This document shows positions 1 through 11,700 of a stretch of 21,250 bases of DNA, in pieces. Below the pieces are notes generated by a model, which saw nothing but the letters and a program-made list of their open reading frames with translations, did not search any database and was not told where the DNA came from. The position numbers were made by a program, and so were the translations under genes. Source of the DNA: Didymodactylos carnosus (lineage: Eukaryota > Rotifera > Eurotatoria > Philodinida > Philodinidae). How positions within the stretch are numbered: the first letter of the stretch is position 1; every line of letters starts with the position of its first letter. The stretch is taken from the NCBI GenBank assembly GCA_905250885.1, contig CAJNOQ010003144.1, positions 1 to 21,250 of the forward strand. Direction: 5' to 3'.

Positions 1-1
1 A

Positions 2-301
2 ACTACATCGACGTCCTCATCATTACCCGCGCCTTGTTCATATTGGCCCACGTATGCTGCACCGACATATTTAAATGCTTCATCGAGAAGTTATCCTCCT
101 CGTTTAACAACAAATGGCAATTCCATCCATCCGTCAATAGCCACAGGTGATTCATCGTTTCTCGGACAAGATACTTATGGAAATAATCCAATATTTGATT
201 CGAATAAATTACTCGTCTCACCACAATTTGTTCATCCACAAAGTTTTAAAACACCTTATACGTCGTACGATTTTTTTACTCAACATAATGGAAAATATTA
301 G
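2..301 (+). CDS. 3' terminal coding exon of an unidentified upstream gene (partial)
   Basis: Frame 2 of the + strand is open from the window edge to a TAG at 299-301, giving 99 codons with no ATG because the gene starts outside the window. The peptide is hydrophilic and low in complexity, rich in Ser, Thr, Pro, Tyr and Asn (for example SYWPTYAAPTYLN near the start and PYTSYDFFTQHNGKY at the end). That composition is typical of the disordered C-terminal tail of a transcription factor or RNA-binding protein, but no domain is visible and I do not recognise the family. Amino-acid usage looks coding (synonymous-type codons such as CCA, ACA, TCA, CAA), and the opposite-strand frame through 3-239 is its shadow. 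An ATTAAA at 307-312 is very close to the stop, so the true poly(A) site may be further on. Whether the frame is one exon or includes an unseen splice at its left edge cannot be decided. Confidence 0.62.
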   Translation, partial: TTSTSSSLPAPCSYWPTYAAPTYLNASSRSYPPRLTTNGNSIHPSIATGDSSFLGQDTYGNNPIFDSNKLLVSPQFVHPQSFKTPYTSYDFFTQHNGKY

Positions 302-2402
302 TCATGATTAAATTCTATCTGTATACATACAGTTTATTTTTTAAAATTTAGATTGTCTTTCTTCTTTTTTCTGCCTTGATTCTAAACTTTATTCCGTTAT
401 TAAAAAAATGTTTTACGGGACAAGAACATACAATTTTGATGGATACTATGGGGTCATATTTCAGTTGTCTAGCAATATTTCTTGACAAAGATGGTCGCCG
501 ATAGGGCAACAGCCCAAAATATTGATGGAATAATCTCATTTGTTAACATTTAGATGTCACCTTGATCGTTTTGCTTTGCTGTGACCGCTAGTATATAACA
601 ATTACGGATATTTTTAGAAAATTTATCTTTCTGAGACACGTAAGCGATAGATAGTTCATTTTAGCTTAGCTTGTCCATTAGCCCAATCCTTTAGAGTATG
701 ATTAATTTCGTCCATGTTTTTGTCAGTTCCGCCATTCTGTACAACTTTTGAATCGACAGCTAGTGTCTATATAATGTTGGTTTTACCTGTAATTTGTGAT
801 GAACTCGTCTGGAATGCTTCAGGCTCACTAGTTCTTTGTTTTTTTATGTTTTGGAAAAAAATTTATGTCTGTGTTTGCAAAATTCCATTTAGTGAAAGAG
901 AATACTTGGATCTCATTTCATTGCATATCATTTCACGTGAAGTATCTCTTTATAAAAACAAAATAACTCAAAATACGGAGTAACCAACTTTAATGTATGC
1001 AAAACATGGGTTTTTGTACTGAATATTATTAATCAGTGGTCAAGACAAATGTCCGATTAATTATTCTCCCAACAATTACCACTGTCAACGCCTTTCATAC
1101 TGGAAATATATTTGGCGAATATACAGTAATTTCTATTCATATTTGTTCTGAGAATAGAATTTTGATTTTTAGGTATGGAAATATGTGAAAGTCAATAGGT
1201 CTACAGCGATCTTCTGGAGTTGTGAATTATATTTACATAGGACGTAGGCGACAGGGATTTGAATAATTGAAATACGCTAGACATAAAACCGCTTGTTCTT
1301 CAACATGTGCGTCTATCGTATCCGAATTGTTTTGAATACCGCTTGTACTAGCGCCCAAAGGGGCATGATCCTATCGACACTAAACATTGTTGGAATAGTA
1401 TCTTTACTACTTCTCTGTTCTCTACAATTGAAGCGAGCGGAGACGTGAGGTCGCTAGTGATTGGTCCTACACAATAGAGCAGCTTCTTTTTTAGTGTTTT
1501 AACATACGTTTTATGTACCAGCTGTAAGTCACTGAACTCCCTGCTGAAAGAAGTTCGTTCAGATAATTATTAAAACACATTCTGAAACATCTTTCAAAAA
1601 GATTAACCGTAGTAGTTGCATACGGAAACGGTTACAGCGTACATAATATAACGCTAACTGTTTCCTTCTTGTGCATTTTCTGTACAAATAAATCTCATCA
1701 TGCATTGTACAAATTAAATTTTCTTGCCTGTTTTGCACAAAAAAAAGCTGAAAAAGTCGAATTTGCATTCTTGTAATGAGACACTACCATGTTCGAAGCT
1801 CGTCCAAAACGATTAAGATGGTGTATTCTGATTATATCTAATAATCTTTGCGATTCATCCATTTCAAAAAATAATCCCCTCAAATGGTAATTCGAATTCA
1901 GTTTTATAAAATTAACTCATTTTCGTCTAATATTTTCTATTCAATAATTGTGATGAATCCTGAAGTCAGATGAGCCAGCTCTCTGAAGCATAACAATGAA
2001 CAATTTGAATTGATAGATCATATTCCGTAATAAATATGCGATGTATCTGTTCAACTGGACGATGGTCATCTTTTCTTCTCTACTTGTTAAATTGAGAAAG
2101 CATTCAACCGTATCCATCTGATTTGGCTGCTCATCTTCACTATTTTTACATTCTCCTTTTTTCGATGATACATGAATATTTTGATTTTATACGTCACGAC
2201 AATATTTACCTGTATAGATCGAGTATGTGTGCAAGTGAAAGTAAAATATAAATGCAAATAAAGTTTTTTGATGTAGGGCATTAACAGACTCAGGCGAGAT
2301 GCAGCAAATATTAGCACGCTGAATGCTGCCACAATGAGATGAGAAAAGTTTTGTTTTCAAAAATCTGATGATGCAACTAAAATTTTAGATTTTTGGTCTA
2401 TT
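302..2402. other. Intergenic stretch without a supported gene
   Basis: Both strands carry frequent stops. The longest open frame is 714-983 (+, 89 codons); it has no recognisable domain, no flanking splice structure and ordinary composition for A+T-rich non-coding DNA. Segment 1200-1470 is somewhat richer in G+C and holds the words ACCGCTTGT twice (near 1288 and 1338), but I see no reading frame in it. This stretch probably contains the 3' UTR of the upstream gene at its left end. Confidence 0.5.
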
Positions 2403-2630
2403 CTCTATCCCTAGACAAAATCCTGCGTACTTTCTGTCGTTTTTCTACTAGGATCTTACAGGATCTTAACATTTAGGATCCACCTAATAACTTTCTAACA
2501 AGATCCTACTAGGAAATCGCTTAAGTTTGTTTAGGATCCCAAGAAATTAAAGCGAAATCCTAGTAGGATACTGGGAGGATATGGCTTAGATCGTGTCAGG
2601 AAACTCGTAGAACTTTTAATAGGGATAGAG
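2403..2630. mobile_element. MITE-like inverted-repeat element, copy A
   Basis: The 11-nt end CTCTATCCCTA (2403-2413) is exactly inverted at 2620-2630 (TAGGGATAGAG), and similarity continues imperfectly inward. A second, internal inverted repeat pairs 2503-2520 with 2552-2569 (16 of 18 positions; core ATCCTACTAGGA). GGATC recurs through the element. There is no reading frame of its own. If the true ends are TCCC...GGGA, the flanking TA on each side (2407 and 2625 region) would be a TA target duplication as used by Tc1/mariner-type elements; this is inference. A diverged second copy lies at 4127-4394, which supports a mobile, non-autonomous family. Confidence 0.6.
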
Positions 2631-3953
2631 CTAAAAAGATCGGTGCGCCTCGGTGGATCGAACGTTTTGTGCTCGGATAGGACATGTTTTTTGACTATTA
2701 AGCTTTTGGCTATTAAAAGCTGCGTTAGTCTGAATCTGTATCTCGCTTTCATGTCATTTCTTTTTTAGAATAAACTTTGTTCAGAGTTGATACGCAAAGA
2801 GTAAGCTTAGAATCGAACATTCAAAAAAAACTTTTGTATTAGGTCAAAGCGACTAATTGCCCCTCCTCAGAAATAATATCAAGTTTTATGAAGCTGACTT
2901 CGAGTATTGAATTATCGCGACTATTGTACTGTAATTTTGAGTTCTAGGTTTACAAAGATTATTATCTCACAGTCAATAGTTTAAATTCGGGAGAAAGACT
3001 AAAAGAGCTTAACTTGCATTTGAAAATTCATTTCTTATCCTTATTTGTTACGTTGACTGCATGTTGATACGTCTCATTCGTAACTACAGTGGAACCTTCT
3101 TTAATCCGAAATCTTATAGTCACTTCTTCCATTATCTGAACGCTTGTTTGAGTTCCCTCTATGCCTGTGTAAAAAAGGGGCTACTGTTCTATCTTTTATC
3201 ATTTTCTTCTCGAATTTTGAAAAGATTTGATGAGATTTTTTTCTAAAGCACCAGCTGGTACTTTTTTATTTTGATGGTCCAACGCTTTTTCTTTGGCACT
3301 CTACTATTCACACACAATGAAGCAAACGATGTGTAGATTGCGCAAATTCGGGAGATGAGGAAAAGTTAATTTATGATTTTTTTTCTCTCTCAGTCAACAT
3401 CGTATGTGTTTGTGTCTCGTCTACTGTTCAGATAAAAGATTTCTCTTATCGTCACATGGATTTTTGTCTTGCTCACACACATATGGTGGTAATGATTTTC
3501 AATTAAAATAAAAATGATTTTTCTAAATCGAATCCACAGTTGTGTTGTATTGGCTATGATAAAAAACATTCAATAGTTTCTTTTTTTCCTTCTTCGTTCT
3601 TGAGAACATTTATAGATAATAAAAAGTTGTCGATGAATTATACAAAATATAGATAAAATTCATCTCTGAAAATGATCAACAACAACAAAAGGTGGTTATT
3701 CGATGAACATCCAATAGATGAAGATTTTCTCTTGGTTGAAATTTAAACAAATTTAAATAATGTTTTCAAACTCATCGTAATCTATTCTGTCTACATTTAT
3801 TTTTTTATTTTTATTTTATTTTCTCATCTATCGTTTTTCTTCTTTTCTTTTTTTATCAATATTTTCTCAAAATTTATTATAACGGCTCCATTAAACCTGA
3901 ATTTCAAACGGATTCGTACGCATTCGCCATTGAGTGCAATTAGTTTGGCGAAT
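2631..3953. other. Intergenic region and presumed promoter/5' UTR of ESRP
   Basis: No gene is supported here. The short frame at 3061-3246 (+) has no domain. A pronounced T/pyrimidine-rich tract runs from about 3790 to 3870 just before the ESRP start codon; it could be part of the core promoter, or the polypyrimidine tract of an intron ending at a TAG at 3941-3943, in which case an untranslated first exon lies further upstream. The frame of the ESRP ATG stays open back to a TAA at 3744-3746 but contains no other ATG. The sequence alone does not locate the transcription start. Confidence 0.4.
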
Positions 3954-5755
3954 ATGACAACACCGCAACATGGTAACACAGAAACAAGTCAATATTTATG
4001 TTTATTCCATGTGATTACAGCTGGTTTACTTGACGATAATATGGGATCTGACGAACAAGAAATTATTGAAATCGTTCAAATTGTTATCGATACCGATAAA
4101 AGAAAGGTTAGTAATTCTAGGAATAAACTAGACTTCAGACACAATCCTACACACTTTCTGTCTATTTTCTACTAGCATCTTACAGGAACCTAACATTTAG
4201 GATCTATCTAATAACTTTCTAGCTTAAATTTGTTTAAGATCTTAACAGAATCTTAGATAATCCTAAGACTTTTGGGTATATCTGATTTCATTAGGATTCT
4301 CTAGGATTTTGTTAGAATCCTAAGAAATTACGCGAGTCCCTAGTAGGATATGTCTCGGATCCTGTCAAGAATCTCATAGGACTTTTACTAGGGTAAGTTA
4401 ACCACATAGTGTCTTCGAGATAAGAATTCTACACTACTGTATTCTTTTTAAGTTCTAGATTTTGAACTTTAAAATGAATCTAGTTACTATGATTAAAAAA
4501 AAGATATTTTTTCTTGAAACAACATTTTGTTTCTAAATGATTAGTTATGCTTAAACTGATAAGATAAAACTTTCGATAAAATGAAAACAAGAATGTATGC
4601 CATATTTGCTGTTTGTAAAGTAAAGATAAAATTCTCGTAAAAGATAAAATTTTTCTTGTAAGAAACACTATGAGAATTCTGAAAATGCTATTCTAAGTGT
4701 CGCACAAATACATAGCTATGTGTGCACTCCACTACAGATAGCGACATTTTAACCTGTATCATGTGTCTATGTAGACTTTTGTTTCTTTTTAGACATTAGC
4801 TGTAAACAGACAATACGTTCATCCAACATTTATTTCTACATTATCTGACGAGTGTAAAGAACAAACTGGAATTGACGAATCTCTACTGTGCAATGAGCCG
4901 GAATTAGATAGCGTGTTACAAGAAGTATAAATTACATACAACTTCTTTGCCTCTCTAATTTAATATACATTTTGTTTTGTTTTCTAGTTTGATTTGTTTT
5001 TACGTGAACGAAATTTATATTCCGATAATCATACTAAAGCTAATTTGGTACTTGTTTGTGATAATAATTTACATTTACGACAATGTTTACACCCGGAAGC
5101 AGTAAAAAAAGCCATCATATTACCGGATTATTATTGGTCTTATTATGATCTTCGACAAAATTTTAATAAATTTTATAGATCTGAATGTAACAGTATTCAA
5201 AGCATGTTGGAAAGTATCCTTTTTGTTTGAAAAAGATTTTACAACAATTTTTTAATTAAGCTAACAATTTCTATATAATACAGGTAGAAAAATTGGGCTA
5301 TAATGCCATTGCAATTATATTTATCAGTTGTTTCATTGACGATTATCATAGAGTTCGAGAATATTATCAGTCCTCTAAACTATAATGAGAATAATTTTCA
5401 AATTTACATTCTCAATATCTATAAGTAATTTACGCGAATGAAAAACAAACTGTTGAAGTTTTAAAACTACTAAAAATATTTAAAATTTTGTGTTTAATAT
5501 GTACAGTATAACAATCTAATGTTATTCCAATTTTCCTTCATGTTTAATACATAGAACTTGATATTGAACAACCATCTGAAAAAGATTATTGCATGAAACA
5601 AGCAAAACATATGGAATTGATTGTTAATAAAATGTTGGTAGATGGTAAGTTTTTGATAAAGTTCGATAAATATACCTTAACGTATTATTGTTCGTTCTAG
5701 GTTGTAAATTTAAAGATCCCGAACAGATAATGATGAATCTACAACAAGGCATATG
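3954..5755 (+). other. ESRP: ESRP exons 1-5: N-terminal RNase H/DnaQ-fold domain
   Basis: Exons 1-5 (3954-4106, 4793-4924, 4988-5213, 5555-5644, 5701-5755) encode about residues 1-218. Landmarks shared with human ESRP1 are ITAG followed by GSDE, the CKE-T-ID segment (residues about 71-80 here), HPEA-KK and the LP-YY/F-S-YDLR segment. ESRP proteins carry a DnaQ-like exonuclease fold in this position. The motif-I acidic pair (DxE) expected of an active DEDD exonuclease is not visible near the first strand ([10 protein letters not shown]), so a catalytic role is unlikely; the domain probably serves in protein contacts. Introns 2, 4 and 5 are 63, 56 and 62 nt; intron 1 is 686 nt because of a repeat insertion and intron 3 is 341 nt. 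Confidence 0.88.
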
Positions 5756-8700
5756 GTAAATGAACGTACTAATCATCTTGCAAGATTATTGGCCGTTTTT
5801 TTTAAAATAAATTATAGTACTCTAGAAGACAACATTGAAGAAGGTACAGTGATTAGAACAAGAGGATTACCATGGCAGTGTACAGATCAAGATGTAGCCA
5901 AATTTTTTCGAGGTTTAAATATCGAACGGTACTTTTTGTTATACTATTTCTTTTATTATTTCTAAAAAAACTTAGATTTGTTCTTTTATGAATTTATAGA
6001 GGAGGAGTGGCTTTATGTCTGAGTAGTCAAGGACGACGAAATGGTGAAGCACTTGTACGTTTTATAAATGCTGAACATCGAGAATTAGCATTACGTCGAC
6101 ATAAACATCATATTGGTCAACGTTATATTGAAGTGTACAAAGCATCTGGAAGAGATTTTTTAAATGTTGCTGGAGGTGAGTTTTCTTAAAGAAGATTATT
6201 AATTCATTTAGCGATTTTTAAGTTTTGGCTTGATTGAGAGAGATAAGAATAGAACAGAAAGAAGCAAAGTACAAAAGAACACGATACAGTTGATAGAATC
6301 GAACACTTGAACTTTAATTCAAATGAAAAGAATTTACTTTTGGACTAAATTGTCCAAAAGTAAACTCTTAGGTGTTCTCATCCCCATCCTGTGCATTGCT
6401 GTAGTGTGTTCTACCCCCGCTGCTCAACCCATACAGCTTATATCCTTGATCGGTGACCAAAGCCTGTAAACTCTATGATGAGTATATAAGTAAAAAGAAT
6501 TTTGAATATGTACTATAGTATGAAGAATTTTTTTTTCAAAACTAAATGATCTAAAAAATCAACAAAACTATTGTTATGAGTTATACAATTTCTTAGTGAA
6601 ATCTAAGCACCATTTTTTTAAAAATAGCATAACGTTGATATATATATTTTTTTTTTGTTGAAAACGAACAAAACGACTACACTTGATTATGATTATTTAT
6701 CTTATAACGTTTCGATTTACAAGAGATCGTATGTGTATGCGTTGTTAAAAGCACTTGAAAAACCACTTTAAAAAACAAATTGAATTCATTTTAATTCATA
6801 TATAAACCATCTTTAAAAAAATATTAAAGAAAAGAAAGAAAGAGAAATGAGAAATCATTGTAAATAATCCCTTTACTAATGTTTGTGATTTCTGACTTAT
6901 TATAAAATTGGTAATGTTTAGTTTCAAAACTTTTTTTATATTAAAAAACGGTTTCACACATACTTCAATTCTAGAAAAACATAGTAAAAAACAAAAATCG
7001 AATAAGAACAAAAACTTTTCACGATACTTAATCTATCTATTCTTTCAAAACCAATATTATTATTTGTTGAACATATGATATTGCGCTTCTCCTATCATTT
7101 CTCTTAAAGATTCAATAGTAATGTTGAACAATTGTCAATTCTTATGAACAAAAAATTCGATTGTGCATCTTTTTACTCTGTCTATTGTATGCATGTCTTT
7201 AAAGGTTGGTAATCATTAACGATGAAAACATTTCATCAGTAGGTTATGCAAATAAAGGGAAGAAAAAGTAGAAAAAGAAAGAAAAAAATTTGCGGACGAC
7301 AAGACAAACACCTTATTTACTTGTGGATTTAAAAGATTCACTTGATAATATAATGTGAAGAGAATAAATCGAAAAAATGTTCATCATAAAAAAAGAAAAA
7401 AAAACGATAAAACTTTGAACGACACAACTACTAGTAGAACAATAACAAAAACAACAGCTATATTATGCATACATCATTATCAAATATTTTTTTGCGATTG
7501 TTTTGCGTCAATTCGTGTCTAACCAAACACGTCCGAGGATCTATATGTCTAATTGACACAAGCGTAAATGTTCTTCTCTTCTTTGTTCTGTTATGTCTGG
7601 ATTTATTGTCCAACTTTCGTGACATATTAGAATAAGTATACAAAATAATGGTGTTATATGTATACCATTCAGTATACTATAATTATTATCAAAAGTCTAT
7701 AGTTAAATTAAAAATTCTGATAAAGACAGTAAAAAGCTATTGATATGTACAGTACTGTGGAAAAACTCTTTTAAAAATTTAATATTGTTTCTCTGCGCCC
7801 AATACATTTGAGTTGATACTACATTTTTACATTAAAAAATCCACAGAAACAATGGCGATAACCTTGTTTTGTTGTCTATTATGATTTGTGGAATTTTCTC
7901 CTTATTCTTAGATTTTTACTTGATAGTGCTATTGTTTCTAACACATTAACAAATCAAGAATCGTACATAAACTATAATATTCGTGCAATTGATCATGATC
8001 TTTTTTCTCACTAAATTTTAAAAGTTAAGACAAAGCTCATATTTTACTATGTCAGAGTCACATTATTTCCTTTGAAAAAAAAGAGTGAAAAATGATGCTG
8101 TATAGCCTCTTAATTATCTCTCTTACTGCGACAAGGATTACACACATACTGTGAAGTTACATCAAAATTTAGCCTTTTCTCTCTCTAAAGTACCATCATA
8201 TTTTCAGCTCGTATTACTTTCTTAATCTCCTCTTTACTTTATTTTTTACTTTTTCTTCAATACTTCTCTTTTTCGTTTCTTGTTTTGATCTAAGGCAAAT
8301 AATTAAAATCTTGACCCATTGACAAAGAAGAAAAGAATAATGAGTAAATGTGTGTGTGTATGCGTATGTATAAAAACACATATAGACACTTGTTAATCTG
8401 TACACACTGAAAAACTAACGGTTTCTTTCTTTTCTTTCTTTCTGTTCGATACAACAGTAGCAGCAACAGAAGGAGGAAGAGACACAATATGACAATCAAG
8501 AAGAGTTTATCGTTTTAAACACTTTATATTTTTTCACCACCACGTTCTTTTTTTTTTCTTGTTCGAAATATAATTATATCACGTTTTTCAATATGTTCAA
8601 TCTTTTTCGATCGAAATCCCCAAGGCTTTAAAGTGAAGTCATACCTTTTTTTCTTGTTCTTTTCGCCTTGTTGTTCAATTTACTCTTCTTTTGTTTTTTT

Positions 8701-11700
8701 TTCCGTATAAAGAAAAAAGAAAAATTACGTGTGTACAATGGATATTTTATAAATTCAATGACATTTCTTCCAGTTACACTCACTTACTTACTAAATAGAC
8801 GTGTATAAACGATAATTATTGATTTTATAAGACGACAAATTTTTTAATCGTGCTTCTGTTAGAAGAAACAAAGCACGTTATTTTAAAATTTATGTTTATT
8901 TTGACAAATCAAAATGGGTAACAATAAAGGTGTTATTTATAACGGCAATTTATATTACCATTATCTAAATTATTTAAAAAGTTTGTACTTTTTATTTATT
9001 TTCGTTTTTCAGATCTTTATTAGTTGAGACTAGTTCTTACTGGGATTTATCATATACACAAGATGTTTTTATATGAAAAAAGTATGAATGATTGAGTTAG
9101 TTAACTGATCTTTCACTACAACGAACACACAGACATACATGCATTCTTAGTTACTCGATTTTTCAAATGATTACTGACACTTGTATGATATCTTTTTAAC
9201 TAAGAAATTATAATAAATCAGACACAAACTATTGAAATTTAGGTAAAATACTAAATAAATTGACTTATCTACATGCACCGAATTCAGATGCCGATGCAAA
9301 GGTAACGGTGCCTAGTTGCATCGAGAAAAGATCTATCTGCATCCAGACGCATTGGACAATGTGTGATACTTTTTGTGTGTTTGGATATCTTTATAAAGTA
9401 TCTCGTATGGTAAATGACCATATTTAATGAAAACGACCATAGAATGATAGTTACCACTTTCTCTGATTGACAGTATAAAAAGAACATCGAATTTATCTTC
9501 TACTTGACAAAGTGTTTCTCTCTTTTCTTGCATAAGTCAAACAAGAAACATCCTACGAGAAGCAATTCATTTGCATTAGAATAGAAGTATGACTGTATTG
9601 ACTTTACGTTGACTGTAAAAATTTACTTTATCTGACTTAATACTCAATTACTAACTTCGGATCTGTACGATTTTTCAGCCTTAGTAAAACAGAATACACA
9701 TCTGTTCTGTGTCGCTATCATATTGAAAATGAAACAGAAAAAGAGAAAGAGTTAGTAACTCTCAACGCGTGTCTATAGTGGAAATTTTCATATGGTTTTA
9801 ATTTAATAGAAAAATTGACTGTAGTTTTTGCCTTCTGATTTTGCCCGTCAACAACCTAAGAAACTATTACTCGTGTACAGAAAATTCGGTCAAACACATC
9901 CGATAACTTTGTGTATGATTTTGTCGTTTTTTTATTCTTATTACAACTGAAAGTCAATATCATCTAAACCATCGGCTGTTTCTTCTTACTAAAAAGAAGT
10001 TCAAAAAATATAACATAAAGATTAATGGAGTATTTTGGTAAGTATATCAATCATTATTGTAATTAACTTTTCCATTAAAAGAGTCGAAACAATTCGCTAA
10101 TAATAATCTAAAACTAAATGTCAATAAAGTTTTTAAACTTATTTCAAAATTATTTTCTTTTATTTATAGGATCAAACAGTGAAGCACAAACATTTCTTCA
10201 ACGTGATGGACAAGTTCTAATTAGAATGCGTGGACTTCCATTTGATGCTACATCAAAAGACGTGGTAAGTTAGAATTTGTGCGCCCTAAACAAACCGATT
10301 TATGAAAAAAGAATTCGAATAAACTTAATATTCTGCTTTTGTGAATATGAAAAGATTAAAATATACCAATCAATTTTACTCTTTCTTTTTTTACAGATAA
10401 TGAACTTTCTCCTAAAGTATGAAAGGTATTTTGAACATAGTGGGCCATTGATTATTTCTTCTCGTTTTCTTTTCCTACACCATAGTTGTCAACATCTTTT
10501 TTTTTGGGCAGTTATGATAAACCCGTTGTGTTAGTGGTGGTATCTGTACCATTAAAATATATGCACGTTTGATATATATGAATATTTCTAGCTTAAACAG
10601 TGATGTGTTTTTGTTTGTGTTTGTGAAAAATGAGTATAGATTTTGAACGTTGTAAACTAGATCGTTGCATGAATGGCAGTGTAGTTTTTCTATTGAATTG
10701 GGAAAACAAAACGATGGGCTTTTTGTTACAAAAATGACTGACTGACATTCATATGTCATAATAAGTTTATAAGATCTGTTCTTTATCCCCAGCTTATCAC
10801 CAAACTTTTTTCCTTTGATACATCAGTTATCTATTATTATTTTAAAACATCTAAATTGACACATAGTAAACGACCGAAATGACTTAGAATGAAATAGAAC
10901 TGCCTCCCAAAAAAAGTGTTCCTTTTATTTTAAAATTCCGCCATCGCTGCAGTAAGCAAGGTGTGAATTTATCGTTATTTAGGCACTACTCTTCTTGCGA
11001 GCAGTGGGCATTACAGTTATGAAAATGTTTTGTTAAGGTAATTTCAGATTGATCTCTATTTTTATGCATATTAACAGCCGGTATACGTTCTATCAAAACA
11101 CAAACGCCAAGGATAATCATATTCTTTTTGTTTGAGTCTGACGGGAGCACGAGGAATAAAGAATTTAAATGGCGTGATTAAGCTTTTTAACATTGGGCAT
11201 AATGTTTAATGTTTGTTATAACTGTGGTTTTGTTGGTGAGAGAAGAGAATAGCATCTTTGTATATTAGGTGTATTTTGTCATATCGATATGCTACTAAGT
11301 ATAACATAATATGCTTTAAGTGGATTTGTTTTGTTTTGGGGTTCAAAACATTTATAAACAAAGTGAACTAGGGGTTTGCTGAATTATATATATAAAAAGT
11401 AAATAACATGCTTGGGAAGCGCGAATTTTGATATTTATCACCCATTTTTCTTGAATTCTAGTAGAATGTTTAATATCACTAGGGTGAAAGGCGAGTGACA
11501 GAAGGCCAGTACAAGTTTGTATTCCAATGGTTTCGGGACTGTTTTGGTGGAGGCCCAATCTAATTAATCAAATCCCAGGATGAATAGGAGCAAATAATTG
11601 TAATGAACAGTTATCTGATAAATACTAGAGAGAATAACCTTGGGAAAATGAGGTGTCGACCTCTATTTCTTTAAAAAACCCGATGTCAATTCTTTCATGA

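Noticed and set aside
3..239. Minus-strand open frame of 78 codons
   Set aside because: It mirrors the + strand coding frame 2-301, whose composition and terminal stop look real; the minus frame has no domain.
714..983. Plus-strand open frame of 89 codons
   Set aside because: No domain, no flanking splice signals that extend it and no coding-like bias; length is within chance for the whole window.
6333..6364. Hairpin considered as a microRNA precursor
   Set aside because: The stem is only 13 bp and pairing stops on both sides; an animal pre-miRNA needs about 22 bp or more.
8349..8362. Short GT repeat
   Set aside because: Too short to be a notable microsatellite; common in introns.
8214..8499. 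Overlapping minus-strand frames rich in Leu and Tyr
   Set aside because: They arise from a pyrimidine-rich tract of intron 7 read in reverse, giving poly-Leu and Lys/Arg runs.
10277..10534. Open frame of 85 codons overlapping the start of ESRP intron 8
   Set aside because: Translation is low-complexity and lacks similarity to RRM2; the only interesting part is the splice-site pair at 10397-10425, reported separately.
10475..10759. Minus-strand open frame of 94 codons in ESRP intron 8
   Set aside because: No recognisable domain and no coding composition; lies wholly in intron sequence.
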